Of a stretch of DNA of 60,521 nucleotides, positions 39,667 to 50,158 are shown piece by piece. The translations under genes were made by a program, and so were the position numbers. Numbering within the stretch: the stretch's first letter is position 1; each line of letters begins with the position of its first letter. The stretch is from Streptococcus cristatus (GTDB lineage Bacteria; Bacillota; Bacilli; Lactobacillales; Streptococcaceae). The stretch is taken from the NCBI RefSeq assembly GCF_008369405.1, contig NZ_VSJJ01000001.1:1-60521 (forward strand). The letters are read 5' to 3'. A model generated the notes under the pieces. That model did not search any database. It saw only the letters and a program-made list of their open reading frames with translations, and was not told where the DNA came from.

Positions 39667-39864
39667 GAGATTGCACAAAGAAGACACAGGAGTGTCCAAA
39701 TAGGGGCATTCGTTTTTAGAGTTCTAGCTTGCACCGTCATAGGAGTGACAGGATTGATCTAAAGATAAGCCATAGGAGCTTGAAAGCACAAAAAAACGAA
39801 AGTCCCGCGGATATGCAGAAACATGACAAAATCTACTAAATAAAGTTTCCTTTAAAAAATAGAC

Positions 39865-39876
39865 TTAATTTTTCAT
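39865..39876 (-). CDS. candidate three-codon leader peptide of the ABC-F gene
   Basis: Minus-strand ATG-AAA-AAT-TAA, preceded by GGAGG (39888-39892) and a nearer GGAGA. A very short frame behind a good ribosome binding site at the 5' end of a long attenuated leader is typical of ribosome-sensing control of ABC-F and Erm-type genes. It is too short to recognise otherwise. Confidence 0.4.
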   Translation of the reverse strand: MKN

Positions 39877-39909
39877 GTCTCCGTGTACCTCCGAAATCAT
39901 TCTATCTTT

Positions 39910-39938
39910 AGTCTAGCAAAAAGGGCAATATAAGTCAA
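39910..39938 (-). promoter_or_regulatory. ABC-F gene promoter
   Basis: TTGACT (39933-39938), exactly 17 bases, then TAGACT (39910-39915) on the minus strand. The mRNA leader is about 290 bases long and fills the gap 39608-39905. Confidence 0.65.
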
Positions 39939-39970
39939 CAAAAAATCCTGAAAGATTACTTTCAGGATTC
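39938..39970 (-). terminator. glnPQ terminator
   Basis: Stem AATCCTGAAAG/CTTTCAGGATT with a four-base loop, then TTTTTTG on the minus strand. Confidence 0.85.
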
Positions 39971-39977
39971 GTCACAT

Positions 39978-40718
39978 TTATACATTGAGCACCTTGTCCA
40001 AGAAATCCTTGAGACGTGGATGCTGAGGGTTATCGAAGATTTGATCTGGTTTGCCGTCTTCTAGGAATTCACCGTCAGCGGTAAAGATGACGCGATTAGC
40101 GACCTGACGGGCAAAGCCCATCTCATGGGTCACAATCAGCATGGTCATACCCTGCTGAGCCAGATCCTTCATAACGTTGAGAACGTCACCAACCATTTCA
40201 GGGTCAAGGGCAGAAGTCGGCTCGTCAAAGAGCATAATGTCCGGGTTCATAGCCAATCCTCGAGCGATGGCCACCCGCTGCTTTTGTCCCCCTGACAAGC
40301 TGTCTGGTTTGGCATCGGCCTTGTCCGCCAAGCCTACCTTTTCCAAGAGCTCCATACCAAGCTTATCTGCTTCAGCTTGGCTCATTCGCTTATGCTCAAC
40401 TGGTGCAAAGGTGATATTTTGCAGGACAGTCATGTGTGGGAAGAGGTTGAAATGCTGGAAGACCATTCCGATATCTTCACGGACATGGTCTACATTTGTA
40501 GCCTTGTCTGTCAAATCATAACCGTTGACAGTAATGGTTCCGCTGGTTACTTCTTCGAGCAGGTTCAGGCTGCGTAGGAAAGTTGACTTACCTGATCCAG
40601 AAGGACCGATGATACAGACAACATCTCCCTCGTAAAACTTAGCACTAATCCCTTTCAGGACTTCATTTTCTCCATAGTATTTATGTAAATCATTGACATC
40701 AATTTTTAATTTTGCCAT
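39978..40718 (-). CDS. glnQ: amino-acid ABC transporter ATPase (GlnQ-like)
   Basis: A 246-residue polar-amino-acid importer ATPase with Walker [10 protein letters not shown] (about 37-45), signature LSGGQKQR and Walker [13 protein letters not shown]. With the following gene it forms a GlnPQ-type glutamine/glutamate uptake system. Its start codon overlaps the stop of glnP by one base. It is last in the operon. Confidence 0.92.
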   Translation of the reverse strand: MAKLKIDVNDLHKYYGENEVLKGISAKFYEGDVVCIIGPSGSGKSTFLRSLNLLEEVTSGTITVNGYDLTDKATNVDHVREDIGMVFQHFNLFPHMTVLQNITFAPVEHKRMSQAEADKLGMELLEKVGLADKADAKPDSLSGGQKQRVAIARGLAMNPDIMLFDEPTSALDPEMVGDVLNVMKDLAQQGMTMLIVTHEMGFARQVANRVIFTADGEFLEDGKPDQIFDNPQHPRLKDFLDKVLNV

Positions 40719-42892
40719 TACTTAATCCTCTTTTCTAAGCGTTTTGCCAAGCGAGTCAAGAGTGTGATGATGACCAAGTAGAGTACTGCTAGGATGGCAT
40801 ACATCTTGAAGCTCTGATAGTTACGAGCAATGATGATTTTACCTGTTTGGAAGAGCTCAACAAGTCCGATAGCTGATACGATTGTTGTATCTTTGAGGGC
40901 GATAACAAACTGGTTGACAAAGTTTGGTAGCATAATCTTGGTTGCTTGAGGCAGGATAATCTTGCGCATGGTCTTTCCATACGAAATCCCTAGACTGCGG
41001 CTAGCTTCCATCTGTCCGGCTGGAACAGCTTGGATCCCTCCGCGAACAATCTCGGCGATATAAGCACCAGCATTGAGGGACAGGGCAATGGTCCCTGCGA
41101 CAAAGTCGTTAATCGGACTCTGTTGACCAGTCATAGATTCAAGGAAGTTTGGAATGCCCCAGAAGATGAAGGCTGCCAGAATCATAAGTGGAATACCACG
41201 GATAACATCGACAAAAATTTCTGAAATAATGCGAAGCGCTTTGATTGGGCTGACGCTAAACATCCCAAAGATAATCCCGATGACCATGGCAATCGCAAAG
41301 GAAATAAGTGCCAATGAGATAGTGATTCCAAGACCGCTCAAAAGTTGTTTGTAGTTGTTTTGGAGAAGTCCCCAGATAGTTGTTTCGTCAACAGTTGTAG
41401 AATCATCTTGATTTGCTGAGAGATATTTATCAAGGATTTCCTGATATTTACCATTCGCTTTCAGATTAGCCAGACCGTTATTGAACATCTCGATGAGCTC
41501 AGGGTTGGTGCCTGTTTTTACTGCAAAAGCAAGATCACCACTAGGGGTTCCCTCGATTGGCGTTTTCATTTTCTTGCCTTGGTTGATAGCATATTTGACA
41601 ACGGGCTCATCATCCATAATAGCAGCGACAGAGCCAGAATTCAGACTATCATACATCGAAGAACCGTCTGAAAATGTTTTGATTTTGTAGCCGTATTTGC
41701 TTTGATTTTCGACGAGGAAGGTTTGAGAGGAGGTACCATTTTTGACTCCGACGGTCTTTCCTTTCAAGTCGTCATAAGAGCTAATAGTGCTTGATTCTGT
41801 CACCGCAAGGATAGAGTTAGCAGTGTAGTATGGTTCAGAGAAATCAAAGGTTTCTTTGCGGGCCTCTGTCACAGACATCCCAGCAATCATCCCGTCGGCT
41901 TGACCAGATTGTACAGCATTGATGGCAGCGTCAAAGCCAGGGTTAGAAATTTCAAGTGTAAAACCTTGGTCTTCGGCAATGGCTTTGATCAAGTCCATGT
42001 CAATACCAGTGTATTGGTTGCTATCATTTTGGAAAACGAAAGGAGCAAAGGATGAGTCACTGGAAATTGTATATTTGGCTTTGACTGGAGTGGCTTTTTG
42101 ACCAGACTTGGTTGTGGTCTCTGGTACTGCTGAATTTGTTGAAGTTTTGGAAGCAGCAGTCCACTTGTTGATGATGTCCTTCAAGGTGCCATCTTTTTTC
42201 ATCTGAGCTAAGGCTTCGTTAAACTCAGTGACTAGGTATTCGTATTTGCTGCCTTTTTTGACACCAAATGCGAAGCTACCAACAGCCTCACCCTTCATTG
42301 AGATTTTCAAATCTTGCCCTTGGTTGATTGCATATTCGATAACGGGTTGGTCATCCATAGCTGCGTCAACTGCTCCGGCTGCTAGGCTGTTATACATGAG
42401 GTCGCCTGTATCAAATGTTTTGATAGTAAAACCATACTTGTCCTTGATTTTTTCAAGGAAACGTTGCGCGGCAGTACCGTTTTTGACACCGACTGTTTTT
42501 TCTTTAAGTTGATCGTAGGACTTTATTGTATTAGCCTTGGTCGTTGCAATGACAACTTTTGTGTCATAATATGTGTCAGACATGGTAAAGACTTTTTCAC
42601 GTTCAGCAGTCTTAGTCATACCTGCCATAATGGCGTCGGCCTGTCCTGCTTGAACCGCATTAACAGCCGCATCAAAGCCAGGGAAGGACATTTCATATTC
42701 CCAGCCTTTGATGTCAGCTACTTTATTGATAATATCAACATCAATTCCTTTATAGGTTTGATCGGAATCTTTAAATTCAAATGGGGCATAAGCCGTGTCA
42801 GATACGATTTTGATGGTATCTGCGTGAGTGGTTGTCCCTAGTGCAAGGATAGGGAATAACGCTAGCAGAAAAGCTATGATTTTTTTCTTCAT
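40718..42892 (-). CDS. glnP: GlnP-type fusion: two substrate-binding domains plus permease
   Basis: A 724-residue protein with a signal peptide (about 1-24), two tandem type-3 solute-binding domains (about 26-245 and 268-495; both contain the GVKNGT and DDQPV/DDEPV blocks), then a permease domain (about 515-720) with five helices and the EAA-like loop [22 protein letters not shown]. The same layout in Lactococcus GlnP imports glutamine, glutamate and asparagine, with the two binding domains differing in affinity. AAGGAGAG precedes the ATG. Confidence 0.93.
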   Translation of the reverse strand: MKKKIIAFLLALFPILALGTTTHADTIKIVSDTAYAPFEFKDSDQTYKGIDVDIINKVADIKGWEYEMSFPGFDAAVNAVQAGQADAIMAGMTKTAEREKVFTMSDTYYDTKVVIATTKANTIKSYDQLKEKTVGVKNGTAAQRFLEKIKDKYGFTIKTFDTGDLMYNSLAAGAVDAAMDDQPVIEYAINQGQDLKISMKGEAVGSFAFGVKKGSKYEYLVTEFNEALAQMKKDGTLKDIINKWTAASKTSTNSAVPETTTKSGQKATPVKAKYTISSDSSFAPFVFQNDSNQYTGIDMDLIKAIAEDQGFTLEISNPGFDAAINAVQSGQADGMIAGMSVTEARKETFDFSEPYYTANSILAVTESSTISSYDDLKGKTVGVKNGTSSQTFLVENQSKYGYKIKTFSDGSSMYDSLNSGSVAAIMDDEPVVKYAINQGKKMKTPIEGTPSGDLAFAVKTGTNPELIEMFNNGLANLKANGKYQEILDKYLSANQDDSTTVDETTIWGLLQNNYKQLLSGLGITISLALISFAIAMVIGIIFGMFSVSPIKALRIISEIFVDVIRGIPLMILAAFIFWGIPNFLESMTGQQSPINDFVAGTIALSLNAGAYIAEIVRGGIQAVPAGQMEASRSLGISYGKTMRKIILPQATKIMLPNFVNQFVIALKDTTIVSAIGLVELFQTGKIIIARNYQSFKMYAILAVLYLVIITLLTRLAKRLEKRIK

Positions 42893-42917
42893 ACTTTCTC
42901 TCCTTTGTTAGAATATT

Positions 42918-42955
42918 GTCTGATTATATCAGAAAAATTTGGAAAAGGCAAATAT
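42918..42955 (-). promoter_or_regulatory. glnPQ promoter
   Basis: Minus strand TTGCCT, 17 bases ending in TGA, then TATAAT. A clear sigma-70 type promoter with extended -10. Confidence 0.7.
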
Positions 42956-43058
42956 TTTCTATTTCGATGTTATATCTTCTGACATAATAACAAATATTGG
43001 CTCTTATACTATTATGATAAAATATGTTATAATAGATAAATCAAGAAAGGAGATTTCT

Positions 43059-44006
43059 ATGTTTAAATCACGCATGTTAGATAATGTGAAGCTGTCGCGC
43101 TACATTCCGCCGATTTGGTTGGCAGTTTTGATTTCTATTGGCTTTATCCAGGTAGGAGAAATCCTTGCATTCATTGGAATGATTCCGATTGGGATCATCA
43201 TTGGAACTGTGCTTGCCATGGTAAATCCGACAGCTGACCGAGCAACGGTTATGGAAGTGTTCGGGCATTATAATATCTTTTTTCAGCTAGGTAGTTTTTT
43301 CTTTATGGCTTTACTTGTTTTTCTGTGGGTCAAGTTTCGAGAAAAGAGACCCTTCTCCAGTCTGGGCTTCTTTAAGGAAGGGTGGCTGAAAGAACTGGGT
43401 AAAGGATTTCTGATTGGTTCGATACAGTTTTCGCTTATCGTTGCCCTGCTCTTGCTGACAGGATCTGGGAGACTAGAATTGGCAGAGCTGAGTTTAGAGC
43501 CAGTTCTCTTTATTCTTGCCCTGATACCTTTTTGGATTCTGCAAGGTGGCACGGAGGAGTTGGTGACGCGTGGCTGGCTTTTTCCAGCGGTTAGTGCCAA
43601 ATCAAATATCCTTGTCGGTGTCTTGGTTTCCAGCACTCTATTTGGGGCGATGCACCTCCTCAATGCTGGTGTGACTGTCCTTTCCATTGTTACTATTATT
43701 TTGGATGGGATTTTTGCCTGCCTACTCATGATCAAGTATGATAATATGTGGGTCTTGGCTGGTATGCATGGTGCTTGGAATTTCGTCCAAGGAAATGTCT
43801 ATGGCATCCAGGTCAGCGGGCAAGGAGCTACTGCCTCTGTCTTTAATTACACTTCTCAGACTTCTATTGATTGGCTTTCAGGAGGAGCTTTCGGTGCTGA
43901 AGGATCTATTTTTGCCAGTATCGTTCTGATTGGCTGCATTGCCTATCTTTACTGGTCACTCAAGAAAGAAAATCGCCTGCCTCAGGCATTGATGTTTAAG
44001 AAATAA
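43059..44006 (+). CDS. CPBP family intramembrane metalloprotease
   Basis: A 315-residue membrane protein of the CPBP (Abi) family. The catalytic motifs EELVTRGW (Glu-Glu-x3-Arg) and FGAMHLLNAG plus MHGAWNFVQG (His-x3-Asn type) lie in the second half. Family members process prenylated proteins or give bacteriocin immunity, but this copy stands alone. The start is ATG 43059 behind AAAGGAG; the reading frame upstream covers the promoter (TATAAT about 43028). Confidence 0.87.
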   Translation: MFKSRMLDNVKLSRYIPPIWLAVLISIGFIQVGEILAFIGMIPIGIIIGTVLAMVNPTADRATVMEVFGHYNIFFQLGSFFFMALLVFLWVKFREKRPFSSLGFFKEGWLKELGKGFLIGSIQFSLIVALLLLTGSGRLELAELSLEPVLFILALIPFWILQGGTEELVTRGWLFPAVSAKSNILVGVLVSSTLFGAMHLLNAGVTVLSIVTIILDGIFACLLMIKYDNMWVLAGMHGAWNFVQGNVYGIQVSGQGATASVFNYTSQTSIDWLSGGAFGAEGSIFASIVLIGCIAYLYWSLKKENRLPQALMFKK

Positions 44007-44013
44007 AGAGATC

Positions 44014-44038
44014 GCTCAGCTCAGCTGGGCCTTTTTTA
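44014..44038 (+). terminator. terminator
   Basis: Stem GCTCAG/CTGGGC followed by CTTTTTT. Confidence 0.6.
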
Positions 44039-44167
44039 TGTCTTTTAACGAGAAGTGTGACAAGAGACAGACGATGGTAGCAGCGTGGCCATTCTACCTA
44101 CACCAAAATCCAGAGAAAATAGGGCAAATATGGTAAAATGATAGAAGCACAAGTTGAGGAATAAAAG

Positions 44168-46156
44168 ATGATTAACAGAATAACAGATAATAAATTTGAA
44201 TTGGTGTCTAAGTACGAGCCTTCAGGCGACCAGCCCCAGGCTATTGAGCAGCTGGTGGACAATATCGAGGGAGGCGAGAAAGCCCAGATTCTCATGGGAG
44301 CGACGGGTACTGGTAAGACCTATACCATGAGTCAGGTTATCGCTCGAGTCAATAAGCCGACTCTGGTTATTGCCCATAATAAAACGCTGGCCGGCCAGCT
44401 CTATGGTGAGTTCAAGGAATTCTTCCCCAATAACGCGGTGGAATACTTCGTTTCCTACTATGATTACTACCAGCCTGAGGCCTATGTGCCTTCCAGTGAT
44501 ACTTATATCGAAAAGGATAGCTCGGTCAATGACGAAATTGATAAGCTCCGTCACTCGGCGACTTCTGCTCTCTTGGAGCGAAACGACGTGATTGTCGTGG
44601 CTTCGGTCTCGTGTATCTACGGTCTGGGTTCGCCTAAGGAATACTCCGATAGCGTGGTAAGCCTACGTCCTGGACTAGAGATTTCCCGCGATAAGCTGCT
44701 CAATGATTTGGTAGATATCCAGTTTGAGCGCAATGATATTGACTTTCAGCGGGGAAAATTCCGGGTTCGTGGTGATGTAGTGGAGATTTTCCCAGCTTCT
44801 CGTGATGAGCATGCCTTTCGGGTAGAGTTTTTCGGAGATGAGATTGACCGGATCCGTGAGGTTGAAGCCTTGACTGGTCGAGTCTTGGGTGAGGTGGACC
44901 ATTTGGCCATCTTCCCAGCCACTCACTTCGTGACCAATGAAGACCACATGGAAGTGGCGATTGCTAAGATTCAGGAGGAGCTGGAGGAGCAGCTTGCTAT
45001 CTTTGAGAAGGAAGGCAAGCTGCTGGAAGCCCAGCGCTTGAAACAGCGTACGGAGTACGATATCGAAATGCTACGTGAAATGGGCTATACGAATGGCGTT
45101 GAGAACTATTCTCGCCACATGGATGGTCGAAGCGAAGGAGAGCCTCCTTATACCCTTCTGGACTTTTTCCCTGATGATTTCTTGATTATGATTGACGAGA
45201 GTCACATGACCATGGGACAGATTCGGGGCATGTACAATGGCGACCGCTCTCGCAAGGAGATGCTGGTTAATTATGGTTTCCGCTTGCCGTCTGCCTTGGA
45301 CAACCGTCCGCTGCGCCGAGAAGAATTTGAAAGCCATGTTCACCAGATTGTCTATGTATCGGCTACGCCGGGTGACTATGAAAATGAACAGACGGATACT
45401 GTTATTGAGCAGATTATCCGGCCGACGGGGCTTCTGGATCCAGAAGTGGAAGTCCGTCCAACTATGGGGCAGATTGATGACCTTTTGGGTGAAATAAATG
45501 CCCGTGTTGAAAAGAATGAACGGACCTTTATCACAACCCTGACCAAGAAGATGGCGGAAGATTTGACCGACTACTTCAAGGAAATGGGTGTCAAGGTCAA
45601 GTACATGCACTCGGATATCAAGACCTTGGAGCGGACCGAGATTATCCGAGATCTGCGCTTGGGCGTCTTTGACGTTTTGGTCGGGATTAATCTATTACGC
45701 GAGGGAATTGACGTTCCTGAGGTTAGTCTGGTAGCAATTCTCGATGCAGACAAGGAAGGCTTCCTCCGCAACGAACGTGGCCTGATCCAGACCATCGGAC
45801 GAGCAGCCCGCAACAGCGAGGGGCATGTTATCATGTATGCGGACACTGTGACCCAGTCCATGCAGCGTGCTATCGATGAAACTGCTCGCCGTCGGGCAAT
45901 CCAGATGGCCTATAATGAAAAACACGGCATTGTACCGCAGACCATCAAGAAAGAAATCCGTGACCTAATCAGTGTGACCAAGGCTGCCCTGCCAGACAAG
46001 GAAGAAACTGTCGAAATCGAAAGCCTTAATAAGCAGGAACGCAAGGACATGGTTAAGAAACTGGAAGGTCAAATGCAAGAAGCTGCCGGACTTCTGGACT
46101 TCGAGCTGGCCGCACAGATTCGCGATATGATTCTGGAAATAAAGGCGATGGATTAA
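44168..46156 (+). CDS. uvrB: excinuclease ABC subunit B
   Basis: The damage-verifying helicase of nucleotide excision repair. The 662-residue length is standard. Walker A is GATGTGKT (44-51); the beta-hairpin that is inserted into DNA carries [10 protein letters not shown]; helicase motif VI is around QTIGRAARN; and the C-terminal UVR domain (about 620-660) binds UvrC. The ATG follows TTGAGGAATAA. A -10 like TAAAAT lies about 40 bases upstream. Confidence 0.97.
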   Translation: MINRITDNKFELVSKYEPSGDQPQAIEQLVDNIEGGEKAQILMGATGTGKTYTMSQVIARVNKPTLVIAHNKTLAGQLYGEFKEFFPNNAVEYFVSYYDYYQPEAYVPSSDTYIEKDSSVNDEIDKLRHSATSALLERNDVIVVASVSCIYGLGSPKEYSDSVVSLRPGLEISRDKLLNDLVDIQFERNDIDFQRGKFRVRGDVVEIFPASRDEHAFRVEFFGDEIDRIREVEALTGRVLGEVDHLAIFPATHFVTNEDHMEVAIAKIQEELEEQLAIFEKEGKLLEAQRLKQRTEYDIEMLREMGYTNGVENYSRHMDGRSEGEPPYTLLDFFPDDFLIMIDESHMTMGQIRGMYNGDRSRKEMLVNYGFRLPSALDNRPLRREEFESHVHQIVYVSATPGDYENEQTDTVIEQIIRPTGLLDPEVEVRPTMGQIDDLLGEINARVEKNERTFITTLTKKMAEDLTDYFKEMGVKVKYMHSDIKTLERTEIIRDLRLGVFDVLVGINLLREGIDVPEVSLVAILDADKEGFLRNERGLIQTIGRAARNSEGHVIMYADTVTQSMQRAIDETARRRAIQMAYNEKHGIVPQTIKKEIRDLISVTKAALPDKEETVEIESLNKQERKDMVKKLEGQMQEAAGLLDFELAAQIRDMILEIKAMD

Positions 46157-46263
46157 AAAATATGGTTAGTACCAAAGTTGCAAACTAAGCTCTTAATTAC
46201 ATCTCTAGTCAATGAGTCACTATGTGAAAAATAAGTTAGAGAAGTTTAAGTGGAGGAATTGAA

Positions 46264-47040
46264 GTGAAAAAGGATCTAATTAAACTAATACTTATTTTCT
46301 TTATTTCAATTTTTGTCATAGGCATGATACCGATAGTTCAATTGCTTTGGGCATTTTTGCCGACAAAACTTGTTACGAAAGAGGAAAAGCAGCATATTGA
46401 ATATGTTGTGAACGCAGCTTTTGAAGATAATTTAGGATTGAAGGTTAAGAAAATAGAGATTCCAACGTGGGTCAGTCATTTTTCTTATCAATATGATGTA
46501 AAAGTTCAATTAACTGAAGAGGTGGACAAAATTTTAACAAAAAAGTTAGAAGAAAGAACTTATTCCTATTATGCTAATAGCGATGATGAACCATCTTCGA
46601 TACTAACAAATCTTATCTTTTCTTATGTCTTAGATACAAATTACCATCCTATGTTGAATACCTTATATTTTGACAAAGAGTCTGTTCTAAAGCCAGTGAA
46701 ATTTAAGGAGCTGAGAACAGATTTAGATTACGATGTAACTGACAACCAAAAAGGGTTTTATCGTGATTTGGTTCAAATTAAAAAGGAACTAAAGTATAAT
46801 CCCAAGACAGAGAAGTATGAAGCGTCAGCAGAGGACATAAAGAAATTGAGAAAGGATATGATCCGATTATCAGAAAAGTATGGAGCTCAATTGAATCTGT
46901 ATCTCTTTCTGGAAGGAGATGTTCCTGAAGGTGCGAGTTTAAGTGACTATATTGATTTTACTAGCTTACCCAAAAATGTTTATGTAGTTGTTCGGGGAGA
47001 AAATGGAAAATTAGATAGCAATGGTTTTCAGGCGAAATAA
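46264..47040 (+). CDS. membrane-anchored hypothetical protein
   Basis: I do not recognise this family. The 258-residue protein has one N-terminal hydrophobic segment (about 6-32) followed by a charged, Lys/Glu/Asp-rich extracellular domain. The start is GTG at 46264 with GGAGG seven bases before. It is more AT-rich than its neighbours uvrB and the acetyltransferase. No signal-peptidase or lipobox site is evident. Confidence 0.65.
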   Translation: MKKDLIKLILIFFISIFVIGMIPIVQLLWAFLPTKLVTKEEKQHIEYVVNAAFEDNLGLKVKKIEIPTWVSHFSYQYDVKVQLTEEVDKILTKKLEERTYSYYANSDDEPSSILTNLIFSYVLDTNYHPMLNTLYFDKESVLKPVKFKELRTDLDYDVTDNQKGFYRDLVQIKKELKYNPKTEKYEASAEDIKKLRKDMIRLSEKYGAQLNLYLFLEGDVPEGASLSDYIDFTSLPKNVYVVVRGENGKLDSNGFQAK

Positions 47041-47071
47041 TTGAGATAGATTTATTCAAGGAGAAAAACAA

Positions 47072-47569
47072 ATGGCCATCACAATCAAATCAATGGAGAC
47101 TCCTGAGGAGATAGAAGGGAAATCTAGAGTTCATTGGCAGGCATGGAGTGAAGCTTATGATGAGATTTTGCCTGCGGAATTTCAAGAGCAGATGACTTTG
47201 GATAAGTGCCGGTTTTATAGTCAAAAGTATCCTGCAAATACCTTGATCGCTTTGGATGATGCTAAAGTGGTTGGCTTTGTTAGCTACGGTGATTTTCGAG
47301 ATTCAGCTACGATAGCGGGTGAAATTATTGCCCTGTATATCTTAAAAGATTATTATGGCAAGGGTGTAGGACAGCAGTTGATGCAGGCTGCTTTTGCTGC
47401 CTTGAATGGTTATCAAGAGATTATATTATGGGTTTTAGAAGATAACAAACGTGCTATCGCCTTTTATGAAAAAATGGGTTTTGTTTTTGACGGCGAGGAA
47501 AAGGTCATTGACCTAGGAAAAGCTGTCAAAGAAAAACGGATGATCTACTCGAAAAACTCGAACAGCTAG
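47072..47569 (+). CDS. GNAT-family N-acetyltransferase
   Basis: A 165-residue GNAT with the acetyl-CoA loop motif LKDYYGKGVGQQLMQAAF and the C-terminal VLEDNKRAIAFYEKMGF, both typical of small-molecule or peptide acetyltransferases. The substrate is unknown. AAGGAGAAA precedes the ATG. It lies 31 bases after the membrane-anchored protein gene. Confidence 0.87.
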   Translation: MAITIKSMETPEEIEGKSRVHWQAWSEAYDEILPAEFQEQMTLDKCRFYSQKYPANTLIALDDAKVVGFVSYGDFRDSATIAGEIIALYILKDYYGKGVGQQLMQAAFAALNGYQEIILWVLEDNKRAIAFYEKMGFVFDGEEKVIDLGKAVKEKRMIYSKNSNS

Positions 47570-47604
47570 TTTGGAAATAATAGATATATTTGTAAGGAGC
47601 ACGC

Positions 47605-48150
47605 ATGCGTTATGCACTTTTACTCCGCGGAATCAATGTTGGCGGGAAAAACAAGGTCGTTATGGCTGATTTGAAGAAGGATTTGGCTGGGTTGGGTTTT
47701 GGAAATCCAGTTTCCTACATCAATAGTGGCAATCTTTTCTTTGATAGCGAGGAGCAGGAGGAGAGGATTCGGGAGATTTTGACGGCTTATTTCAGTCGGT
47801 CTTATGATTTTCCTCTGCCTTTTGTCCTTGTCAGCTCTGCCATGCTTCAAAAGGAAATATCCAATCTGCCTGCTTGGTGGCAGGATGAAACAGCTTTTCG
47901 GCGAGATGTTCTTTTTTATCTGCCGGAGACAGATAGGGAGAGTGTTCAAGAGCTGGCGGGCAGTTGGGCAAATGACAAGGAGCAGCTGCATTTTGGGCAG
48001 ACGGCTTTCTTTTATAGCAATGCTGACCAAGCGGACTATCTCAAGTCTAACTACCATAAAAAACTGCTCAAATCTAGTTTTTACAAGCAACTGACCATTC
48101 GAAACGGCAAGACTTTCCAGAAGATTGTGGAGTTGATTGGAAATGAATGA
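47605..48150 (+). CDS. DUF1697 domain protein
   Basis: A 181-residue cytoplasmic protein opening with the DUF1697 signature YALLRGINVGGKNKVVMADLK and SYINSGNLFF. The function of the family is unknown. AAGGAGC precedes the ATG. Its end overlaps the next gene by eight bases. Confidence 0.85.
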   Translation: MRYALLLRGINVGGKNKVVMADLKKDLAGLGFGNPVSYINSGNLFFDSEEQEERIREILTAYFSRSYDFPLPFVLVSSAMLQKEISNLPAWWQDETAFRRDVLFYLPETDRESVQELAGSWANDKEQLHFGQTAFFYSNADQADYLKSNYHKKLLKSSFYKQLTIRNGKTFQKIVELIGNE

Positions 48151-48625
48151 GTTAAATTTGGAAGATACAAGGGAAGAAAAAGTGAAGCGCTGGAAGTTTT
48201 CTAAAGTTATTTGGCTAGTGCTCTATCTCTTGTTATTTATCTTTGTCTTGCTGCATTTTAGCTTGAGTTCGTTTGGCTTGGACTTTACTCCGCTCCTGTG
48301 GAATACATGGCTGTTTCTTCTGTCCGTGGTCGTATTTTGTCACTTATGGTTTCGCTTTTTGAAAAAACGGAAATTTCGCTGGTTTCATCTCATCTGGGGA
48401 ATTCTGAGTGTACCTCTTGCACTTTTTATATGGTTCTCAATTTTCTTTCATTTCTCTATAGTCCAATCAGAAAATTCTGTCCCGATTAATATGGATTACG
48501 GGATAGATGGGAGTGAAGTTATTTTACGAAAGGGCCTTTTTTTTGGAGAATATGATGAATACCATGATTTAGTCAATCCCTATATCATGAAAACCAAGGT
48601 CAATCGTGTTCGCTATATTGATTGA
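48143..48625 (+). CDS. membrane protein of unknown function
   Basis: A 160-residue protein with three predicted hydrophobic segments (about 22-42, 52-72 and 83-105) and a C-terminal soluble tail. No family is recognised. The start is taken as ATG 48143, overlapping DUF1697, with a weak GGA site; translational coupling probably helps. A TTG six bases earlier is possible. Confidence 0.6.
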   Translation: MNELNLEDTREEKVKRWKFSKVIWLVLYLLLFIFVLLHFSLSSFGLDFTPLLWNTWLFLLSVVVFCHLWFRFLKKRKFRWFHLIWGILSVPLALFIWFSIFFHFSIVQSENSVPINMDYGIDGSEVILRKGLFFGEYDEYHDLVNPYIMKTKVNRVRYID

Positions 48626-48695
48626 TGCAAGTCTTGCCAATGGAATCTAGCTCCAAAGCTCGTTCAAACAGGCTAGTAGAGGGAGGTGTGTGAAT

Positions 48696-49169
48696 GTGAA
48701 TAGAAATAGGAATGAGTGGACTTGGCTAGATAAAGTGAATACATGGCTCAAGAGCCATGGTTTTCTAGCTTGGTTATTGGATTTCTCCGTCCTTATGCTT
48801 TTCACAATGATTACGGGCACCCTAGTTTTTCAAATCCCCTTCCTCCCTTCATATTTAAAGGGTAATTATGTTTTTCCTTTGTTTATAAATATTCTTGTTT
48901 TACTGTACTATGCCTATGGTTCTATTCTCCGTGAAAATAGTGCAAAGAGGGTGACTTCTTTGAGAGACTTAGTCAATCCCCTTCTTTATATAAACCCTAT
49001 GGCTCTTTTGTTTCATTACTTTGGAGTGAGGAGCCGCCGTCATAGACCTTTGCTACCATTGCCTACTTTGGATCATCGCTATGTCTGGTTCCCAATTGTC
49101 ACTTATATTATTTTCTTTCTGATAGCAGCAGTCATTACGATTGCAAGCAAAGGGAGTAAGAAAAAATAG
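48696..49169 (+). CDS. RDD-like small membrane protein, unknown function
   Basis: A 157-residue protein with two hydrophobic segments in its N-terminal half and one near the C-terminus, ending in a lysine-rich tail. Part of the layout recalls RDD-family proteins, but I would not assign it. GGGAGG lies at 48681-48686, so GTG 48696 (nine bases away) is favoured over GTG 48690; the ATG at 48694 is out of frame and stops immediately. Confidence 0.55.
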   Translation: MNRNRNEWTWLDKVNTWLKSHGFLAWLLDFSVLMLFTMITGTLVFQIPFLPSYLKGNYVFPLFINILVLLYYAYGSILRENSAKRVTSLRDLVNPLLYINPMALLFHYFGVRSRRHRPLLPLPTLDHRYVWFPIVTYIIFFLIAAVITIASKGSKKK

Positions 49170-49178
49170 AAAAGAAAG

Positions 49179-49350
49179 TGGGACAGCAATCGCTAATTCG
49201 TTAGAATTCGATTTCGTCGTCCCACCTCCGCACAGTTGAGTAGGGCTGTAAGAGCTGATGAAATCAGCCTAGTAGGACCCACTCAACCACTGCGTCTTGC
49301 TCGACAATCCAAATACAATTGAGAGGCTAGGAGTTTTGTCCCAGCCTCTT
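49179..49350. repeat. interspersed palindromic repeat, copy B (inverted)
   Basis: The reverse complement of copy A at 10020-10191 and the same length, 172 bp, with a few substitutions. End arms are GTGGGAC/GTCCCAC on the left and GAGGCTAGGA/TCCCAGCCTC-type on the right. The right end overlaps the last codons of the HdiR-like gene. Confidence 0.85.
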
Positions 49351-50115
49351 TTGTGCTTGTTCTGATAAATCTAAAGGCATGAAGGCGGCCATGACACGGC
49401 CGATAACCTTGGGTTCTTCTTGATGCGGGATAAATTTATCGCTGTATTTTTTATTGAGAGAGATGAGGCGGATGCCAGTTGGGTCATTGAAAACTCTTTT
49501 CAAAATGGTTTGCCCGTCGTAATCAATGGCATAGATAGCGCCTGCAAATTCAAAATGTGTATTCTTGACAAGTGCTACAGATCCCTGTGGATACTTGGGT
49601 TCCAGCGAATCTGTCCGAATCCAGAGGGCAATATCATAGTCAAGCTCTTTGTCTAACCAGACGATGTCAGCTTGTTCAGGCTTGTTCAAGAAAGTCTGGA
49701 AGCTTTCATAGACCTTGTAAGGAAAATAATCATCTTTTAATCTTTCCTCGGTTGTTTGATTTTCCAACTCTTTTTTAGCAAAGTCTGTTACAGCTTGTCT
49801 GTGGGTCTGGTCTAGGGCTTGGAAAACATCTGCGAACTCTAGCGAAAATGACGTAGGGCTATGAACTGATAAATAGCGAGGATCCAGCTCTTGAACATCC
49901 ATATCAAAGAAGTCTGCAATTTTTTGCATATTTTCTAGGACAGGCAGGGAATTTCCTTTGATATAGCCAGTAAGAGTGCTGGCTGGGATTCCTGTTCCTC
50001 GGGAAAGTTCAATTTGTTTGATTTGCTTTTGCTTCAATAAAGTTTTGATTTTTTTAGAAATGAGCCGCATTGCCTCCTTATCCTGGGGGCTAGCGACACC
50101 GCGTCCTCTGGCCAT
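49327..50115 (-). CDS. HdiR-like XRE repressor with S24 peptidase domain
   Basis: A 262-residue regulator. The N-terminal helix-turn-helix is at about 20-75 (IKQIELSRGTGIPASTLTGYIKG), and the C-terminal LexA/S24 fold has a candidate Ser in TDSLEPKYPQGS and Lys in TILKRVF for self-cleavage. It resembles lactococcal HdiR, induced by heat and DNA damage. ATG 50115 has AAGGAG at the right distance. The last residues (RLGQNS) and stop codon are encoded by the interspersed repeat, so the C-terminus has been altered by repeat insertion. Confidence 0.85.
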   Translation of the reverse strand: MARGRGVASPQDKEAMRLISKKIKTLLKQKQIKQIELSRGTGIPASTLTGYIKGNSLPVLENMQKIADFFDMDVQELDPRYLSVHSPTSFSLEFADVFQALDQTHRQAVTDFAKKELENQTTEERLKDDYFPYKVYESFQTFLNKPEQADIVWLDKELDYDIALWIRTDSLEPKYPQGSVALVKNTHFEFAGAIYAIDYDGQTILKRVFNDPTGIRLISLNKKYSDKFIPHQEEPKVIGRVMAAFMPLDLSEQAQKRLGQNS

Positions 50116-50158
50116 GATATTCACTCCTTTTCTTTCTTCTATTTTAACGAATTAAATC

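Noticed and set aside
39498..39740. 80-codon frame reading from the ABC-F leader into the ABC-F gene
   Set aside because: It spans the attenuator hairpin and enters the gene out of frame; the start has no ribosome binding site. Kept only as possible leader translation.
42896..42960. CodY box upstream of glnP
   Set aside because: Only a partial match to the 15-bp consensus that needs an insertion; not enough to claim.
45071..45610. 179-codon minus-strand frame inside uvrB
   Set aside because: Fully antisense to a conserved gene with no supporting signals.
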